From the NCBI GenBank assembly GCA_902799045.1, contig CADBZH010000004.1:1-54103 (forward strand): a stretch of DNA of 54,103 nucleotides, written 5' to 3'. The stretch is from an uncultured Eubacteriales bacterium (GTDB taxonomy: Bacteria; Bacillota; Clostridia; Christensenellales; Aristaeellaceae). Numbering within the stretch: position 1 is the stretch's first letter; the number at the start of each line of letters is the position of its first letter. Shown piece after piece: positions 26,425 to 34,809 of this stretch. The position numbers and the translations under genes are program-made. The notes beneath the pieces are model-generated. The model was given only the letters and a program-made list of their open reading frames with translations, did no database searches and was not told the origin of the DNA.

Positions 26425-27249
26425 ATGAACCTGATTCCCCAGAAAGATCAGCGCAGGATACAGCTGAACCTGCTGAAGTATTTCGCGGAGATCTGCGAAC
26501 AAAACCACTTTCGATACTACGTGATCGACGGGACGCTGCTGGGCACGATCCGGCACAAGGGCTACATTCCCTGGGACGACGACATCGATGTCGCGATGCC
26601 CAGGGCCGATTACGACAGGTTCCTGAAGGAATTTTCCAGGATCAACCGCGACGAAAACATGAAGCTGATCAGCCGGGACACTAACCCCCTGTATCACCTG
26701 GCCTTCGCGAAGCTGTACGATGGAACCACGACGCTGCGGGAGAGAAGGGTGCGGAAAAAGTTCCAGTTCCTGTATGGGATCTACATCGACATCTTCCCGC
26801 TGGACAGCGTTCCCTCCGATCCCAAGGCGCGCAAGCGCTTTGTGATGCGGAATTACTACCTGTCAAAGACCATCTCCATGAACGTGATCGGGCTGGAGGT
26901 GCCCCACAAGAGCTGGGTCGGCAAGGCCCTGTATACGACGCTCTACTACCTGCAAAAGCCGTTTCCGATCAAACAGCTGACCAAACTGCAGGAAAAGTGG
27001 ATCAAGGGCTGCGACGAAAAGAACCGGGGCAGCGGCCTGATCAAGGAACTGGCCTTTCAGGACGCGAATGCCGAGCTGTATTTCTTCGAAGAGGACTTCC
27101 GGGAGTGCGTGGAGATGCCCTTTGAAAACCTGATGGTCCGGGTGCCGAAGGGATACGACAGGATCCTGACGAATACGTATGGGGATTACATGCAGCTGCC
27201 GCCGGAGAGCGAAAGAATCAACCATGGCATTGAAGCGTATACAATCTGA
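26425..27249 (+). CDS. LicD-family phosphotransferase, copy 3
   Basis: 274 aa. The start ATG 26425 is chosen because GGAGG lies about 10 bases upstream; the frame runs further up without a good site. The signature is YYVIDGTLLGTIRHKGYIPW, then DDDIDVAMPRADYDRFL, with YIDIFPLDSVP and a C-terminal YGDYMQLPPESER. It is the typical small LicD seen in Gram-positive capsule loci and is closer to the standard family than copies 1 and 2. It could transfer phosphocholine-like or phosphonate groups activated by the LicC-like enzyme at 31843. Confidence 0.9.
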   Translation: MNLIPQKDQRRIQLNLLKYFAEICEQNHFRYYVIDGTLLGTIRHKGYIPWDDDIDVAMPRADYDRFLKEFSRINRDENMKLISRDTNPLYHLAFAKLYDGTTTLRERRVRKKFQFLYGIYIDIFPLDSVPSDPKARKRFVMRNYYLSKTISMNVIGLEVPHKSWVGKALYTTLYYLQKPFPIKQLTKLQEKWIKGCDEKNRGSGLIKELAFQDANAELYFFEEDFRECVEMPFENLMVRVPKGYDRILTNTYGDYMQLPPESERINHGIEAYTI

Positions 27250-27300
27250 TGCGCCGGTTCGTCGGAGAGATTGCAAGCGCAGATATAAAGAGGAGAAAGT

Positions 27301-28461
27301 ATGGAGAAGGTATTATTGAGCGTGCTGGTGCCCACCTACAAGCGCTATCAGTATCTGAAGGGATGTCTGTCGTCCATCTCGCGCATCAAGTCGGACCGGT
27401 TTGAGGTCATCGTCCAGGACAACACCGTCGAGAACGAGGAGATACTGCCGTTCATCGAGGGCCTGAACGATCCCAGGATCAAGTACTTCCACGAGGTGGA
27501 GCATGTCAGCCAGAGCGAGAACAGCGATCTGGCCATGAGCCACGCGACGGGAAAGTATATCGTGATGATCGGCGACGATGATTCGATATGCGACTGCCTG
27601 ATCGACGCGTGCGAGTTCTGTGACAAAAACGGCATCGACGCCGCCAATTACCTGATCCCGGGATTCAACTGGCCCGACATGCAGTTCATCGGCAAGGCCA
27701 GCGAGCCGAACTTCTTCCTCGACGACAAGGCGGACGGAACGGTGGTCATCCAGAATGAAAAAGCGGAGCTGGAAAAGGCGATCAGGTCGGCGGTCGGCCT
27801 GCCGGATACGATGCCGAGGGCCTATCACGGGCTGACCTCCAGGGCCTGCATGGAGGCGATCCGCGCACAGACGGGCGCGTACTTCCCGGGGCCGTCGCCG
27901 GACATGGGCAACGCCGCGGCGGTGTGCCTGGCCGCGAAGAAGACGGCGTTCATCAATGATTACCTGATCGTGTCCGGGTATGGCTACAACAGCGCCCGCG
28001 GAGAAGGCAACCGCAAGAGCCATTACGGCGAAATCAAGGACAAGCCCTGGCTTCCCAAGGATATCCTCGAGAGATGGGATCCGGAGATCCCCAGGATATT
28101 CTCGGCCGAAACCATCATCGCCACCTCGCTGACGGAATCGCTGAAGCGAATGGGGCGGGTGGACCTGGCCAGGAAATACAACTACGGCGTCCTGTACGCG
28201 CTGTACATCCGAAACCATCGGCAAGACCTGTCCCGGGTGCTGGCGTTTTGCCTGAAGAAGCCGACCCGGCTGTTCAGGCTGGCCAGGGGCATCGTCGAGA
28301 GGCTCCACACGAGGCGGCAGATCCTGAAGAACAGGGTGATCCAACCCCGGTTCTTCGAGGACATGGGCATCGACTCTCTGGAGACGGCCCAGGATACGAT
28401 CGCGCGCGTGAGGCGCGAGCTTGGCATCAATGGATTGAAAATGGCGGACAATAACCGATAA
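27301..28461 (+). CDS. GT2-family glycosyltransferase
   Basis: 386 aa. The GT-A start is LLSVLVPTYKRYQYLKGCLS, followed by QDNT and the metal-binding IVMIGDDDSICD. The C-terminal ~150 residues are helical and basic (FCLKKPTRLFRLARGIVERL). AGAGGAG precedes the ATG. It is an inverting transferase that adds one residue to the repeat unit. Acceptor and donor are not predictable. Confidence 0.92.
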   Translation: MEKVLLSVLVPTYKRYQYLKGCLSSISRIKSDRFEVIVQDNTVENEEILPFIEGLNDPRIKYFHEVEHVSQSENSDLAMSHATGKYIVMIGDDDSICDCLIDACEFCDKNGIDAANYLIPGFNWPDMQFIGKASEPNFFLDDKADGTVVIQNEKAELEKAIRSAVGLPDTMPRAYHGLTSRACMEAIRAQTGAYFPGPSPDMGNAAAVCLAAKKTAFINDYLIVSGYGYNSARGEGNRKSHYGEIKDKPWLPKDILERWDPEIPRIFSAETIIATSLTESLKRMGRVDLARKYNYGVLYALYIRNHRQDLSRVLAFCLKKPTRLFRLARGIVERLHTRRQILKNRVIQPRFFEDMGIDSLETAQDTIARVRRELGINGLKMADNNR

Positions 28462-28476
28462 AGGAGTAAACAAAAG

Positions 28477-29514
28477 ATGGATAAGCTCGAGAATTCAACG
28501 CTGCTGATCACCGGGGGTACGGGCAGCTTCGGCAATACGGTGCTCAAGCATTTTCTGACGACCAACATCGCGCAGATTCGCATTTTCAGCCGGGACGAGA
28601 AGAAGCAGGACGATATGCGGCATGAGCTGCAGGCCCGGTATCCGGATTACGCCAGCAAGGTGAAGTTTTATATCGGCGACGTGCGGGATCACAGGTCCAT
28701 CGAGGACGCGATGCCGGGCGTCGATTACGTCTTCCACGCGGCGGCCCTGAAGCAGGTTCCCTCCTGCGAGTTCTTCCCGATGCAGGCTGTCAAGACCAAT
28801 ATCGAGGGCACCGACAACGTGTTGCATGCCGCGATCGACGCGGGCGTGAAGCGCGTCGTCTGCCTCTCCACCGACAAGGCGGCGTATCCGATCAACGCCA
28901 TGGGCATTTCCAAGGCGATGATGGAGCACGTGATCTATGCCAACGCCCGAGTGGCCGCGGAGCGCGGCGGCACGGTCATCTGCTGTACCCGCTACGGCAA
29001 CGTCATGTGCAGCCGGGGATCGGTCATACCGCTCTTCATCGACCAGATCCGGGCGGGAAACCCCATCACCATTACAGACCCGAACATGACCCGCTTCCTG
29101 ATGAACCTGGACGAAGCGGTCGATCTCGTGCAGTTTGCCTTTGAGAACGCCGAGCCCGGCGATTTGTTCATCCAGAAGGCGGATGCCAGCACCATCGGCG
29201 ATCTGGCCAAGGCGGTGCAGAAGCTGTTTGGCGATACCGGGACCAGCATCATCGGCACGCGGCACGGAGAGAAGGTCTATGAAACGCTGATGACGCGGGA
29301 AGAGCGCATCCGCAGCACGGATATGGGCAACTATTTCAGGATCGTCGCGGATAACCGGGATCTCAATTACGACAAATACCTGGTGGACGGCAAGGTCAAG
29401 GAGGTTCCCAACGAAGAGTATACCAGCAGCAACACCACGCTGCTCACCGTCGATGAGATCGTGAAGAAACTCCTGACGACCGATTACGTTCGACAGGCTT
29501 TGGAGGTGCAGTGA
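28477..29514 (+). CDS. capE: CapE/FnlA-like UDP-GlcNAc 4,6-dehydratase/5-epimerase
   Basis: 345 aa, the standard length for CapE/FnlA/WbjB. TGGTGSFGNTVL is the NAD motif, and STDKAAYPINAMGISKAMME carries the family's Met-x3-Lys in place of Tyr-x3-Lys. CTRYGNVMCSRGSVIPLF and TRFLMNLDEAVDLV follow. CapE converts UDP-GlcNAc to the 4-keto-6-deoxy-L-arabino sugar used for L-FucNAc and L-PneuNAc. The reductase-like gene next door overlaps its stop. This is a soluble enzyme, distinct from the membrane dehydratase at 8495. Confidence 0.92.
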   Translation: MDKLENSTLLITGGTGSFGNTVLKHFLTTNIAQIRIFSRDEKKQDDMRHELQARYPDYASKVKFYIGDVRDHRSIEDAMPGVDYVFHAAALKQVPSCEFFPMQAVKTNIEGTDNVLHAAIDAGVKRVVCLSTDKAAYPINAMGISKAMMEHVIYANARVAAERGGTVICCTRYGNVMCSRGSVIPLFIDQIRAGNPITITDPNMTRFLMNLDEAVDLVQFAFENAEPGDLFIQKADASTIGDLAKAVQKLFGDTGTSIIGTRHGEKVYETLMTREERIRSTDMGNYFRIVADNRDLNYDKYLVDGKVKEVPNEEYTSSNTTLLTVDEIVKKLLTTDYVRQALEVQ

Positions 29515-30368
29515 TGCGTTTTTTGGTTTTAGGCTGCAACGGCATGGCGGGTCACACGATCAGCCTGTATCTGAAGGAGCGCGGCCATTCGGTTCTGGGC
29601 TTTGACCGCCGCCTGTCCCAGCTGGTCGATTCGGTCACCGGGGACGCCAGGGACGCGGCGTTCATCAAAGAGCTGGTCGGCACGAATAAGTTTGACACCG
29701 TGATCAACTGCATCGGGATCCTCAATCAGTTTGCCGAACGCGACAAGGCGGGAGCGGTCTATCTGAACGCCTATTTTCCGCATTATCTCGCGGAGCTGAC
29801 CGAGGGGACGGATACCCAGGTCATCCACATGAGCACGGATTGCGTGTTCAGCGGGGAGCGGGGCATGTACACCGAAGAGGACTTCAAGGACGGCGAGACG
29901 TTTTATGACCGATCCAAGGCCCTGGGAGAGCTGGACGATGGCAAGAACCTCACGCTGCGGAATTCCATCGTGGGTCCGGACATCAACCCCAGGGGAATCG
30001 GCCTGCTGAACTGGTTCATGCAGCAGCATGATAGCGTATACGGCTTCACGGGAGCCATGTGGACGGGCCAGACGACCCTGCAGCTCGCAAAGACCATGGA
30101 AGCCGCGGCGAAAGAGAAGGCGCACGGCCTGTACAACACCGTTCCGGATCACAGCATTTCCAAGTGCGACCTGTTGAAGCTGTTCAACCAGAGCATCAGG
30201 AAGGAACCGGTGGAGATCATCCCGCAGAACAAAATGGCGGTGGACAAGTCCCTGAAGCGGACGCGGTGGGAATTCGGCTACAGGATCCCGGACTATGATC
30301 AGATGGTCGCGGAGCTGGGAGACTGGATGCGGGCGCACAGGGAGCTCTATCCGCATTATCAGCTGTAA
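29514..30368 (+). CDS. RmlD/CapF-like sugar-nucleotide reductase
   Basis: 284 aa from ATG 29514 (GGAGG at 29502-29506, 7 bases ahead; TGATG overlap with capE). LVLGCNGMAGHTISLYL is the Rossmann motif, followed by MSTDCVFSG and the active pair YDRSKALGE. It resembles RmlD and the N-terminal SDR half of CapF; the C-terminal cupin of CapF is absent. With CapE it should reduce the 4-keto group to give UDP-L-PneuNAc. No CapG-type 2-epimerase is in the window, so L-FucNAc is less likely. Confidence 0.85.
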   Translation: MRFLVLGCNGMAGHTISLYLKERGHSVLGFDRRLSQLVDSVTGDARDAAFIKELVGTNKFDTVINCIGILNQFAERDKAGAVYLNAYFPHYLAELTEGTDTQVIHMSTDCVFSGERGMYTEEDFKDGETFYDRSKALGELDDGKNLTLRNSIVGPDINPRGIGLLNWFMQQHDSVYGFTGAMWTGQTTLQLAKTMEAAAKEKAHGLYNTVPDHSISKCDLLKLFNQSIRKEPVEIIPQNKMAVDKSLKRTRWEFGYRIPDYDQMVAELGDWMRAHRELYPHYQL

Positions 30369-30382
30369 TTGGGCATGTCGTC

Positions 30383-31822
30383 ATGAAAAAAACGATCAGA
30401 GTCAATGCCGTACTGAATACGATCAAGCAGTTGATGCAGATCGTATTCCCGATCATAACCATCCCCTATGCGACGCGCACCCTTTTGCCGGAGAACTTCG
30501 GGAAGGTCAACACGGGCAACTCGATCATCAGCTATATCACGCTGCTGGCCGGGCTGGGCATATCCACCTATGCGGTGCGGGAAGGATCGCTGGTCAGGGA
30601 GGATCGCAAGGCCTTCAACGACTTTTCCAGCCAGGTATTCTCGATCAACATTGTCTCAACGCTGATCTCGTACGGGCTTCTCGCGATGCTCATGCTGCTC
30701 GTCCCGCACTATCGCGAATACCGGACGCTGCTGATGATCCAGAGCGTATCCGTGCTGTTTGCGACGCTGGGAGCCGACTGGATCAACACCATTGAGGAAG
30801 ACTATCTGTACCTGACGCTCAGGTATATCGTCCTGCACATCGTGTCGATGGGCCTGCTCTTCACCCTCGTGAAGCAGCCGTCGGATTACCTGCTGTACGC
30901 CGCGATCTGCCTCGTCACGTCGGCGGGCGCCAATATCCTGAACATCTTCTATATCCGCAGGTATGTCAATATCCGCTTGACGTTTCAAATCGACTGGCGC
31001 AGGCACCTTCCCCCGATCCTGATCCTGTTCGGCAACGCGGTGGCGATCACGATCTACGTCAGCTCGGACATCACGATGCTGGAGATCTACAAGGGAGCTC
31101 AGGACGTTGGAATATACAGCGTTTCCTCCAAGATCTATTCCATCGTGAAGCAGATCCTCAACGCGGTGATCGTCGTGGCCATCCCGCGCCTGTCCATGCT
31201 CATCGGCGCGAACAACCGGGAGGATTTTTCAAGACTGGGCCGCAAGATCATCGGCGCCCTGGTGACGCTGATGTGTCCGCTGATAGCGGGCATCATCGTC
31301 TTCCGCGAAGAAGCTGTGTTCTTCGTCGGGGGGGAGGACTATATGAGCGGCACGGGAAGCCTGCTGATCCTGTCCTTTGCCGTCGCCGCGTCGCTGCTGG
31401 CGACCTTCTATTCCTCCTGCATACTGATGCCCTTGCGCGAGGAAAAGCATATCCTGATCGGCACGATCCTGTCCGCGATCATCAATGTGACGCTGAATCT
31501 GGTGTTTATTCCGCTGTGGGGCGGCAATGGAGCGGCGATGACCACGCTGATTTCGGAGCTGTTCGTTGCGGTTTTCTTCTGGTATCGCGTCCGAAAAGAG
31601 CAATTCCGCCTGTTGGACAGAAGGATCGTGTTGCTTTCGCTGCTGGGCAGCGGGGTCGTCGCGCTGTTTTCCATGTTCATGAAACGGCTGCTGAACCCGT
31701 TTGTGCTATACTTTGGCATCTCGGTGATCGGCTCGGGCATTCTCTACGGCCTGATCCAGATCGTGGGCAAAAACCGATTGGTCACGGAGCTCATGCACAC
31801 GTACATTAAACCGCGCAAGTAA
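30383..31822 (+). CDS. wzx: Wzx-type oligosaccharide flippase
   Basis: 479 aa, MOP/PST superfamily, about 14 membrane segments. The N-terminus TIKQLMQIVFPIITIPYATR and LLPENFGKVNTGNSI are the typical entry helix pattern. GVYS-like GIYSVSSKIYSIVKQILNAV lies in the middle. It flips the undecaprenyl-linked repeat unit made by the glycosyltransferases of this cluster, for the Wzy at 25109. A second flippase sits in the minus-strand cluster at 42755. Confidence 0.93.
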   Translation: MKKTIRVNAVLNTIKQLMQIVFPIITIPYATRTLLPENFGKVNTGNSIISYITLLAGLGISTYAVREGSLVREDRKAFNDFSSQVFSINIVSTLISYGLLAMLMLLVPHYREYRTLLMIQSVSVLFATLGADWINTIEEDYLYLTLRYIVLHIVSMGLLFTLVKQPSDYLLYAAICLVTSAGANILNIFYIRRYVNIRLTFQIDWRRHLPPILILFGNAVAITIYVSSDITMLEIYKGAQDVGIYSVSSKIYSIVKQILNAVIVVAIPRLSMLIGANNREDFSRLGRKIIGALVTLMCPLIAGIIVFREEAVFFVGGEDYMSGTGSLLILSFAVAASLLATFYSSCILMPLREEKHILIGTILSAIINVTLNLVFIPLWGGNGAAMTTLISELFVAVFFWYRVRKEQFRLLDRRIVLLSLLGSGVVALFSMFMKRLLNPFVLYFGISVIGSGILYGLIQIVGKNRLVTELMHTYIKPRK

Positions 31823-31842
31823 TAGGGAAAGGAACCAACGAT

Positions 31843-32733
31843 ATGACGCTGAACAAGAAACAGTTTGAGGTATTGGAGACGCTGGCTGAAGAAGACAAGC
31901 ACCTCACCCAGAGACAGATGGAGGAGTGCACCGGGTATTCCCTGGGCCTGATCAATAAAACCATCAAGGAGCTCACCGAAATGGGAGCGGTGGAGAAGGG
32001 CAGGATCACGAAGGTGGGCCTCGACGCGCTGGAGCCCTACAGGGTCAAGAAGGCGGTCATCGTCGCCGCCGGCTTTGGAACGCGCATGGTGCCCCTCACC
32101 TTCAACACGCCTAAGCCGCTCATACGCGTTCACGGAGAGCGCATCATCGACAGCCAGATCGACGCCTGCCTCAACGCCGGGATCGACGAGATCTACATTG
32201 TCCGCGGCTATCTGGCGGAGCAGTTCGATCAGCTTCTGTACAAGTATCCGATGCTGAAGTTCATCGAGAACCCCGCCTACAACGACGCCAACAACATCAG
32301 CTCCGCCATGTGCGCCCGATACCTGCTCCAGGGGGCGTACGTCTTTGAGGCGGACATACTGATCCACAATCCCAAGGTCATCAAGCGGTATCAGTATCAA
32401 TCCAACTTCCTGGGCATCTACAAGGAGCGGACCGACGACTGGTGCTTCGACGTGAAGAACGGCGTGATCGCGGAGCAGAGCGTCGGCGGATTGAACTGCT
32501 ATCAGGAAGTGGGCATTTCCTATTGGAGCCTGCAGGATGGCGCGCATCTGGCCGAGGACATCAAGAAGGCCTACGAGCTTCCCGGAGGGAAGGAGCTGTA
32601 CTGGGACCAGGTGCCGTTGAAAGTGTTCAAGGAGCACTATCAGGTGGCCGTCAGGGATTGCAGGCAGGAGGACATCGTGGAGATCGACACCTTCAAGGAG
32701 CTGAAGGCCATCGACCCCACCTACAACGTCTGA
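31843..32733 (+). CDS. LicC/PntC-like cytidylyltransferase with N-terminal winged helix
   Basis: 296 aa. Residues 1 to about 65 look like a MarR-type winged helix (LTQRQMEECTGYSLGLINKT, then LTEMGAVEKGRIT). Residues from about 70 are a GT-A nucleotidyltransferase: VIVAAGFGTRMVPLTFNTPK, ENPAYNDANNISSAM, FEADILIHNP, then SYWSLQDG. LicC activates phosphocholine with CTP. Related PntC enzymes activate phosphonates such as 2-AEP with CTP. Position just ahead of the phosphonate genes and in an operon with three LicD genes makes CMP-phosphonate a good guess. The winged helix may be regulatory or just structural. Confidence 0.85.
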   Translation: MTLNKKQFEVLETLAEEDKHLTQRQMEECTGYSLGLINKTIKELTEMGAVEKGRITKVGLDALEPYRVKKAVIVAAGFGTRMVPLTFNTPKPLIRVHGERIIDSQIDACLNAGIDEIYIVRGYLAEQFDQLLYKYPMLKFIENPAYNDANNISSAMCARYLLQGAYVFEADILIHNPKVIKRYQYQSNFLGIYKERTDDWCFDVKNGVIAEQSVGGLNCYQEVGISYWSLQDGAHLAEDIKKAYELPGGKELYWDQVPLKVFKEHYQVAVRDCRQEDIVEIDTFKELKAIDPTYNV

Positions 32734-32820
32734 TGGTTCATGATTTGCAGCGGCCAGCTTAAAAACGAACGAATAATGTGTTAAACATTGCATATGTACC
32801 GCAAATGCGCTCCCTGCCCG

Positions 32821-32849
32821 TTGACAACTGTTCAGAATGATGGTAGAAT
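32821..32849 (+). promoter_or_regulatory. Strong internal promoter of the importer/phosphonate genes
   Basis: TTGACA (32821-32826), a 17-base spacer, TAGAAT (32844-32849). The expected start is near 32856. It lies in a 160-base gap with otherwise no feature, and allows the downstream genes to be expressed apart from the glycan genes. Confidence 0.75.
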
Positions 32850-32893
32850 GAAGCTGTTCGTGAACATACAATTTCAACTGGAGGGTGAGTGCT

Positions 32894-33925
32894 ATGAAGA
32901 AGCTGTTTGCTGTATTGCTGATCATGACCCTGGTGCTGTCCTGCGTTGCCGGCGTTTGCGCGGAAGGCGTTTCGGGCAAGACCTTTGAGGCACCCGCGAT
33001 GCCGGAGGGCCTGGACGACAGCAGCAACAAGGTTGTCATTTACTCTGGCGCCGAGGAGTACCGCAACGAGTATTTCCTCAAGAGAATCAACGAAGCGTTT
33101 CCGGACTACGACGTGACCATCGAGTACATGCCCACCGGCAATCTGGCCGCGAAGCTCGCCGCCGAGGGCACGGATACCGACATGGACATCTTCTACGACC
33201 TGGACTTCAGCTATGCCGGCCTGGTGGAGCAGTATCTGGCCGACGTTTCGGCCTATGACCAGTCGATCTACGTGCCGGATTGCCAGATCGAGAACGCACA
33301 CTATCTGGCGGCCACGCGCAACGGCGGCGCGATCATCGTCAACCCCGACGTGCTGGCCGAGAAGGGCATCGAAGAGCCCACCTGCTATGAGGACCTGCTG
33401 AAGCCGGAGTTCAAGAACCTGATCTCCATGCCCAGCCCGAAGTCTTCCGGCACCGGCTACATGTTCGTCAAGAGCCTGGTCAACGCCTGGGGCGAGGACA
33501 AAGCCTTTGAGTACTTCGACGGCCTGGCTGAGAACATCCTCCAGTTCACCGAATCCGGCTCCGGCCCGGTCAACGCGCTGGTTCAGGGCGAGGTTGCCGT
33601 TGGCCTCGGCATGACCGCTCAGGCGGTGACCGCGATCAACGACGGCGCGAACCTGAAGATCCTGTTCTTCGAGGAAGGCTCTCCCTACTCCCTGTACGGA
33701 TACGCGATTCCCGAGGGCAAGCAGAACCGCAAGGCCGTTGTCGACGTGTTCAATTTCTTCTACACCACCCTGGTTCTGGAAGACAAGGAGCTGTATTATC
33801 CGGAGCAGGTCTTCGTCGATCAGGTCAACAACATCGAGAACTATCCCACCGACATCCAGTATGCCGACATGCACGACAATACCACCGAGGAAAAGGCGCG
33901 CCTGCTGGACAACTGGGAATACTGA
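32894..33925 (+). CDS. ABC importer solute-binding protein (Fe3+/AEP/spermidine class)
   Basis: 343 aa from ATG 32894 with GGAGG 9 bases before. The signal peptide MKKLFAVLLIMTLVLSCVAG runs on to VCA-EG, a good type I cleavage site. A lipobox reading (VLSC) is weaker. The mature part is a two-lobe type 2 binding protein: VIYSGAEEYRNEYFLKRINE at the start, SPKSSGTGYMFVKSLVNAWG in the middle, GEVAVGLGMT later. This class includes FbpA, ThiB and the AEP-binding proteins. With PEP mutase and phosphonopyruvate decarboxylase downstream, a phosphonate ligand is plausible but not shown. Confidence 0.88.
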   Translation: MKKLFAVLLIMTLVLSCVAGVCAEGVSGKTFEAPAMPEGLDDSSNKVVIYSGAEEYRNEYFLKRINEAFPDYDVTIEYMPTGNLAAKLAAEGTDTDMDIFYDLDFSYAGLVEQYLADVSAYDQSIYVPDCQIENAHYLAATRNGGAIIVNPDVLAEKGIEEPTCYEDLLKPEFKNLISMPSPKSSGTGYMFVKSLVNAWGEDKAFEYFDGLAENILQFTESGSGPVNALVQGEVAVGLGMTAQAVTAINDGANLKILFFEEGSPYSLYGYAIPEGKQNRKAVVDVFNFFYTTLVLEDKELYYPEQVFVDQVNNIENYPTDIQYADMHDNTTEEKARLLDNWEY

Positions 33926-33948
33926 TTTCCGGTCGGGGCATGCGAACA

Positions 33949-33977
33949 GGGGAGGAAGGACGAGCTTCCTCCCCTTT
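33949..33977 (+). terminator. Attenuator hairpin after the solute-binding protein gene
   Basis: A 10-bp perfect stem, GGGGAGGAAG (33949-33958) with CTTCCTCCCC (33965-33974), 6-base loop, followed by TTTCT. The short U-run suggests partial termination. That would give more binding protein than transporter, as is common in ABC operons. Confidence 0.65.
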
Positions 33978-34005
33978 CTAAACGAGATTTAAAGGGGCTG
34001 TAGCT

Positions 34006-34809
34006 ATGGAGAAAATAACGGTTGAGCATTTGTCAAAGGCTTTTGGACAGGCTGGGGTTTTAAAAGACGTTAGCTTCTCCGTGAATGATGGGGAGTTTCT
34101 CTCCATCCTTGGCCCCTCCGGCTGCGGAAAGACCACGATCCTGCGCATTCTGATCGGCCTGGAAACGGCGGACGCCGGCCGGATCGTCATGGACGGCAGG
34201 GACATCACCAGCGCCCCTTCCGCCCAGCGGCGCATGGGGATCGTTTTCCAGAATTACGCCCTCTTTGAGAACATGACCGTTCTCAAAAACGTCACTTACG
34301 CGCTCTTGAACAGCGCGACCTCGAAGAAACAGTACAGCAAGGCGGAGGCTGCCGCGAAAGCGAAGGAAATGCTCGAGCTGGTCGGCCTGTCCGAGCACCT
34401 GGACAAAAAGCCGAGGCAGTTGTCCGGCGGCCAGCAGCAGAGGGTCGCGATCGCCCGGACGCTGGCGCTGAAGCCGGACGTCATACTGTTCGACGAGCCC
34501 ATGTCGGCCCTGGACGTCGACACGAGGCTGACCCTTCGAACGGAGTTGAAGGAGCTTCAAAAGCGGTTCGGCACGACCATGATCTATATCACGCACGACC
34601 AGGAAGAGGCGTTCGCGATGTCTGACCGGATCATGGTCATGGATTCGGGCTTGATCCATCAGCTGGACACGCCGCAGAACATCATCGATCATCCCGCGGA
34701 CGACTATGTCGAGCGCTTTGTCATCAAGAATATCAACACGAAGATCAACAGCCTGATCCAGTTCGCGAGGGTTTCCAAAGCGGGCGTTGAAGCGGAGGAT
34801 GCGAAATGA
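34006..34809 (+). CDS. ABC importer ATP-binding protein (PotA/FbpC class)
   Basis: 267 aa. Walker A GPSGCGKTTILR, the signature LSGGQQQRVAIARTL, Walker B VILFDEPMSALD, and switch YITHDQEEA are all intact. It is shorter than PotA/FbpC (~350 aa) because the C-terminal regulatory domain is missing. Its stop overlaps the permease start (ATGA). It energises the import system with the protein at 32894. Confidence 0.93.
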   Translation: MEKITVEHLSKAFGQAGVLKDVSFSVNDGEFLSILGPSGCGKTTILRILIGLETADAGRIVMDGRDITSAPSAQRRMGIVFQNYALFENMTVLKNVTYALLNSATSKKQYSKAEAAAKAKEMLELVGLSEHLDKKPRQLSGGQQQRVAIARTLALKPDVILFDEPMSALDVDTRLTLRTELKELQKRFGTTMIYITHDQEEAFAMSDRIMVMDSGLIHQLDTPQNIIDHPADDYVERFVIKNINTKINSLIQFARVSKAGVEAEDAK

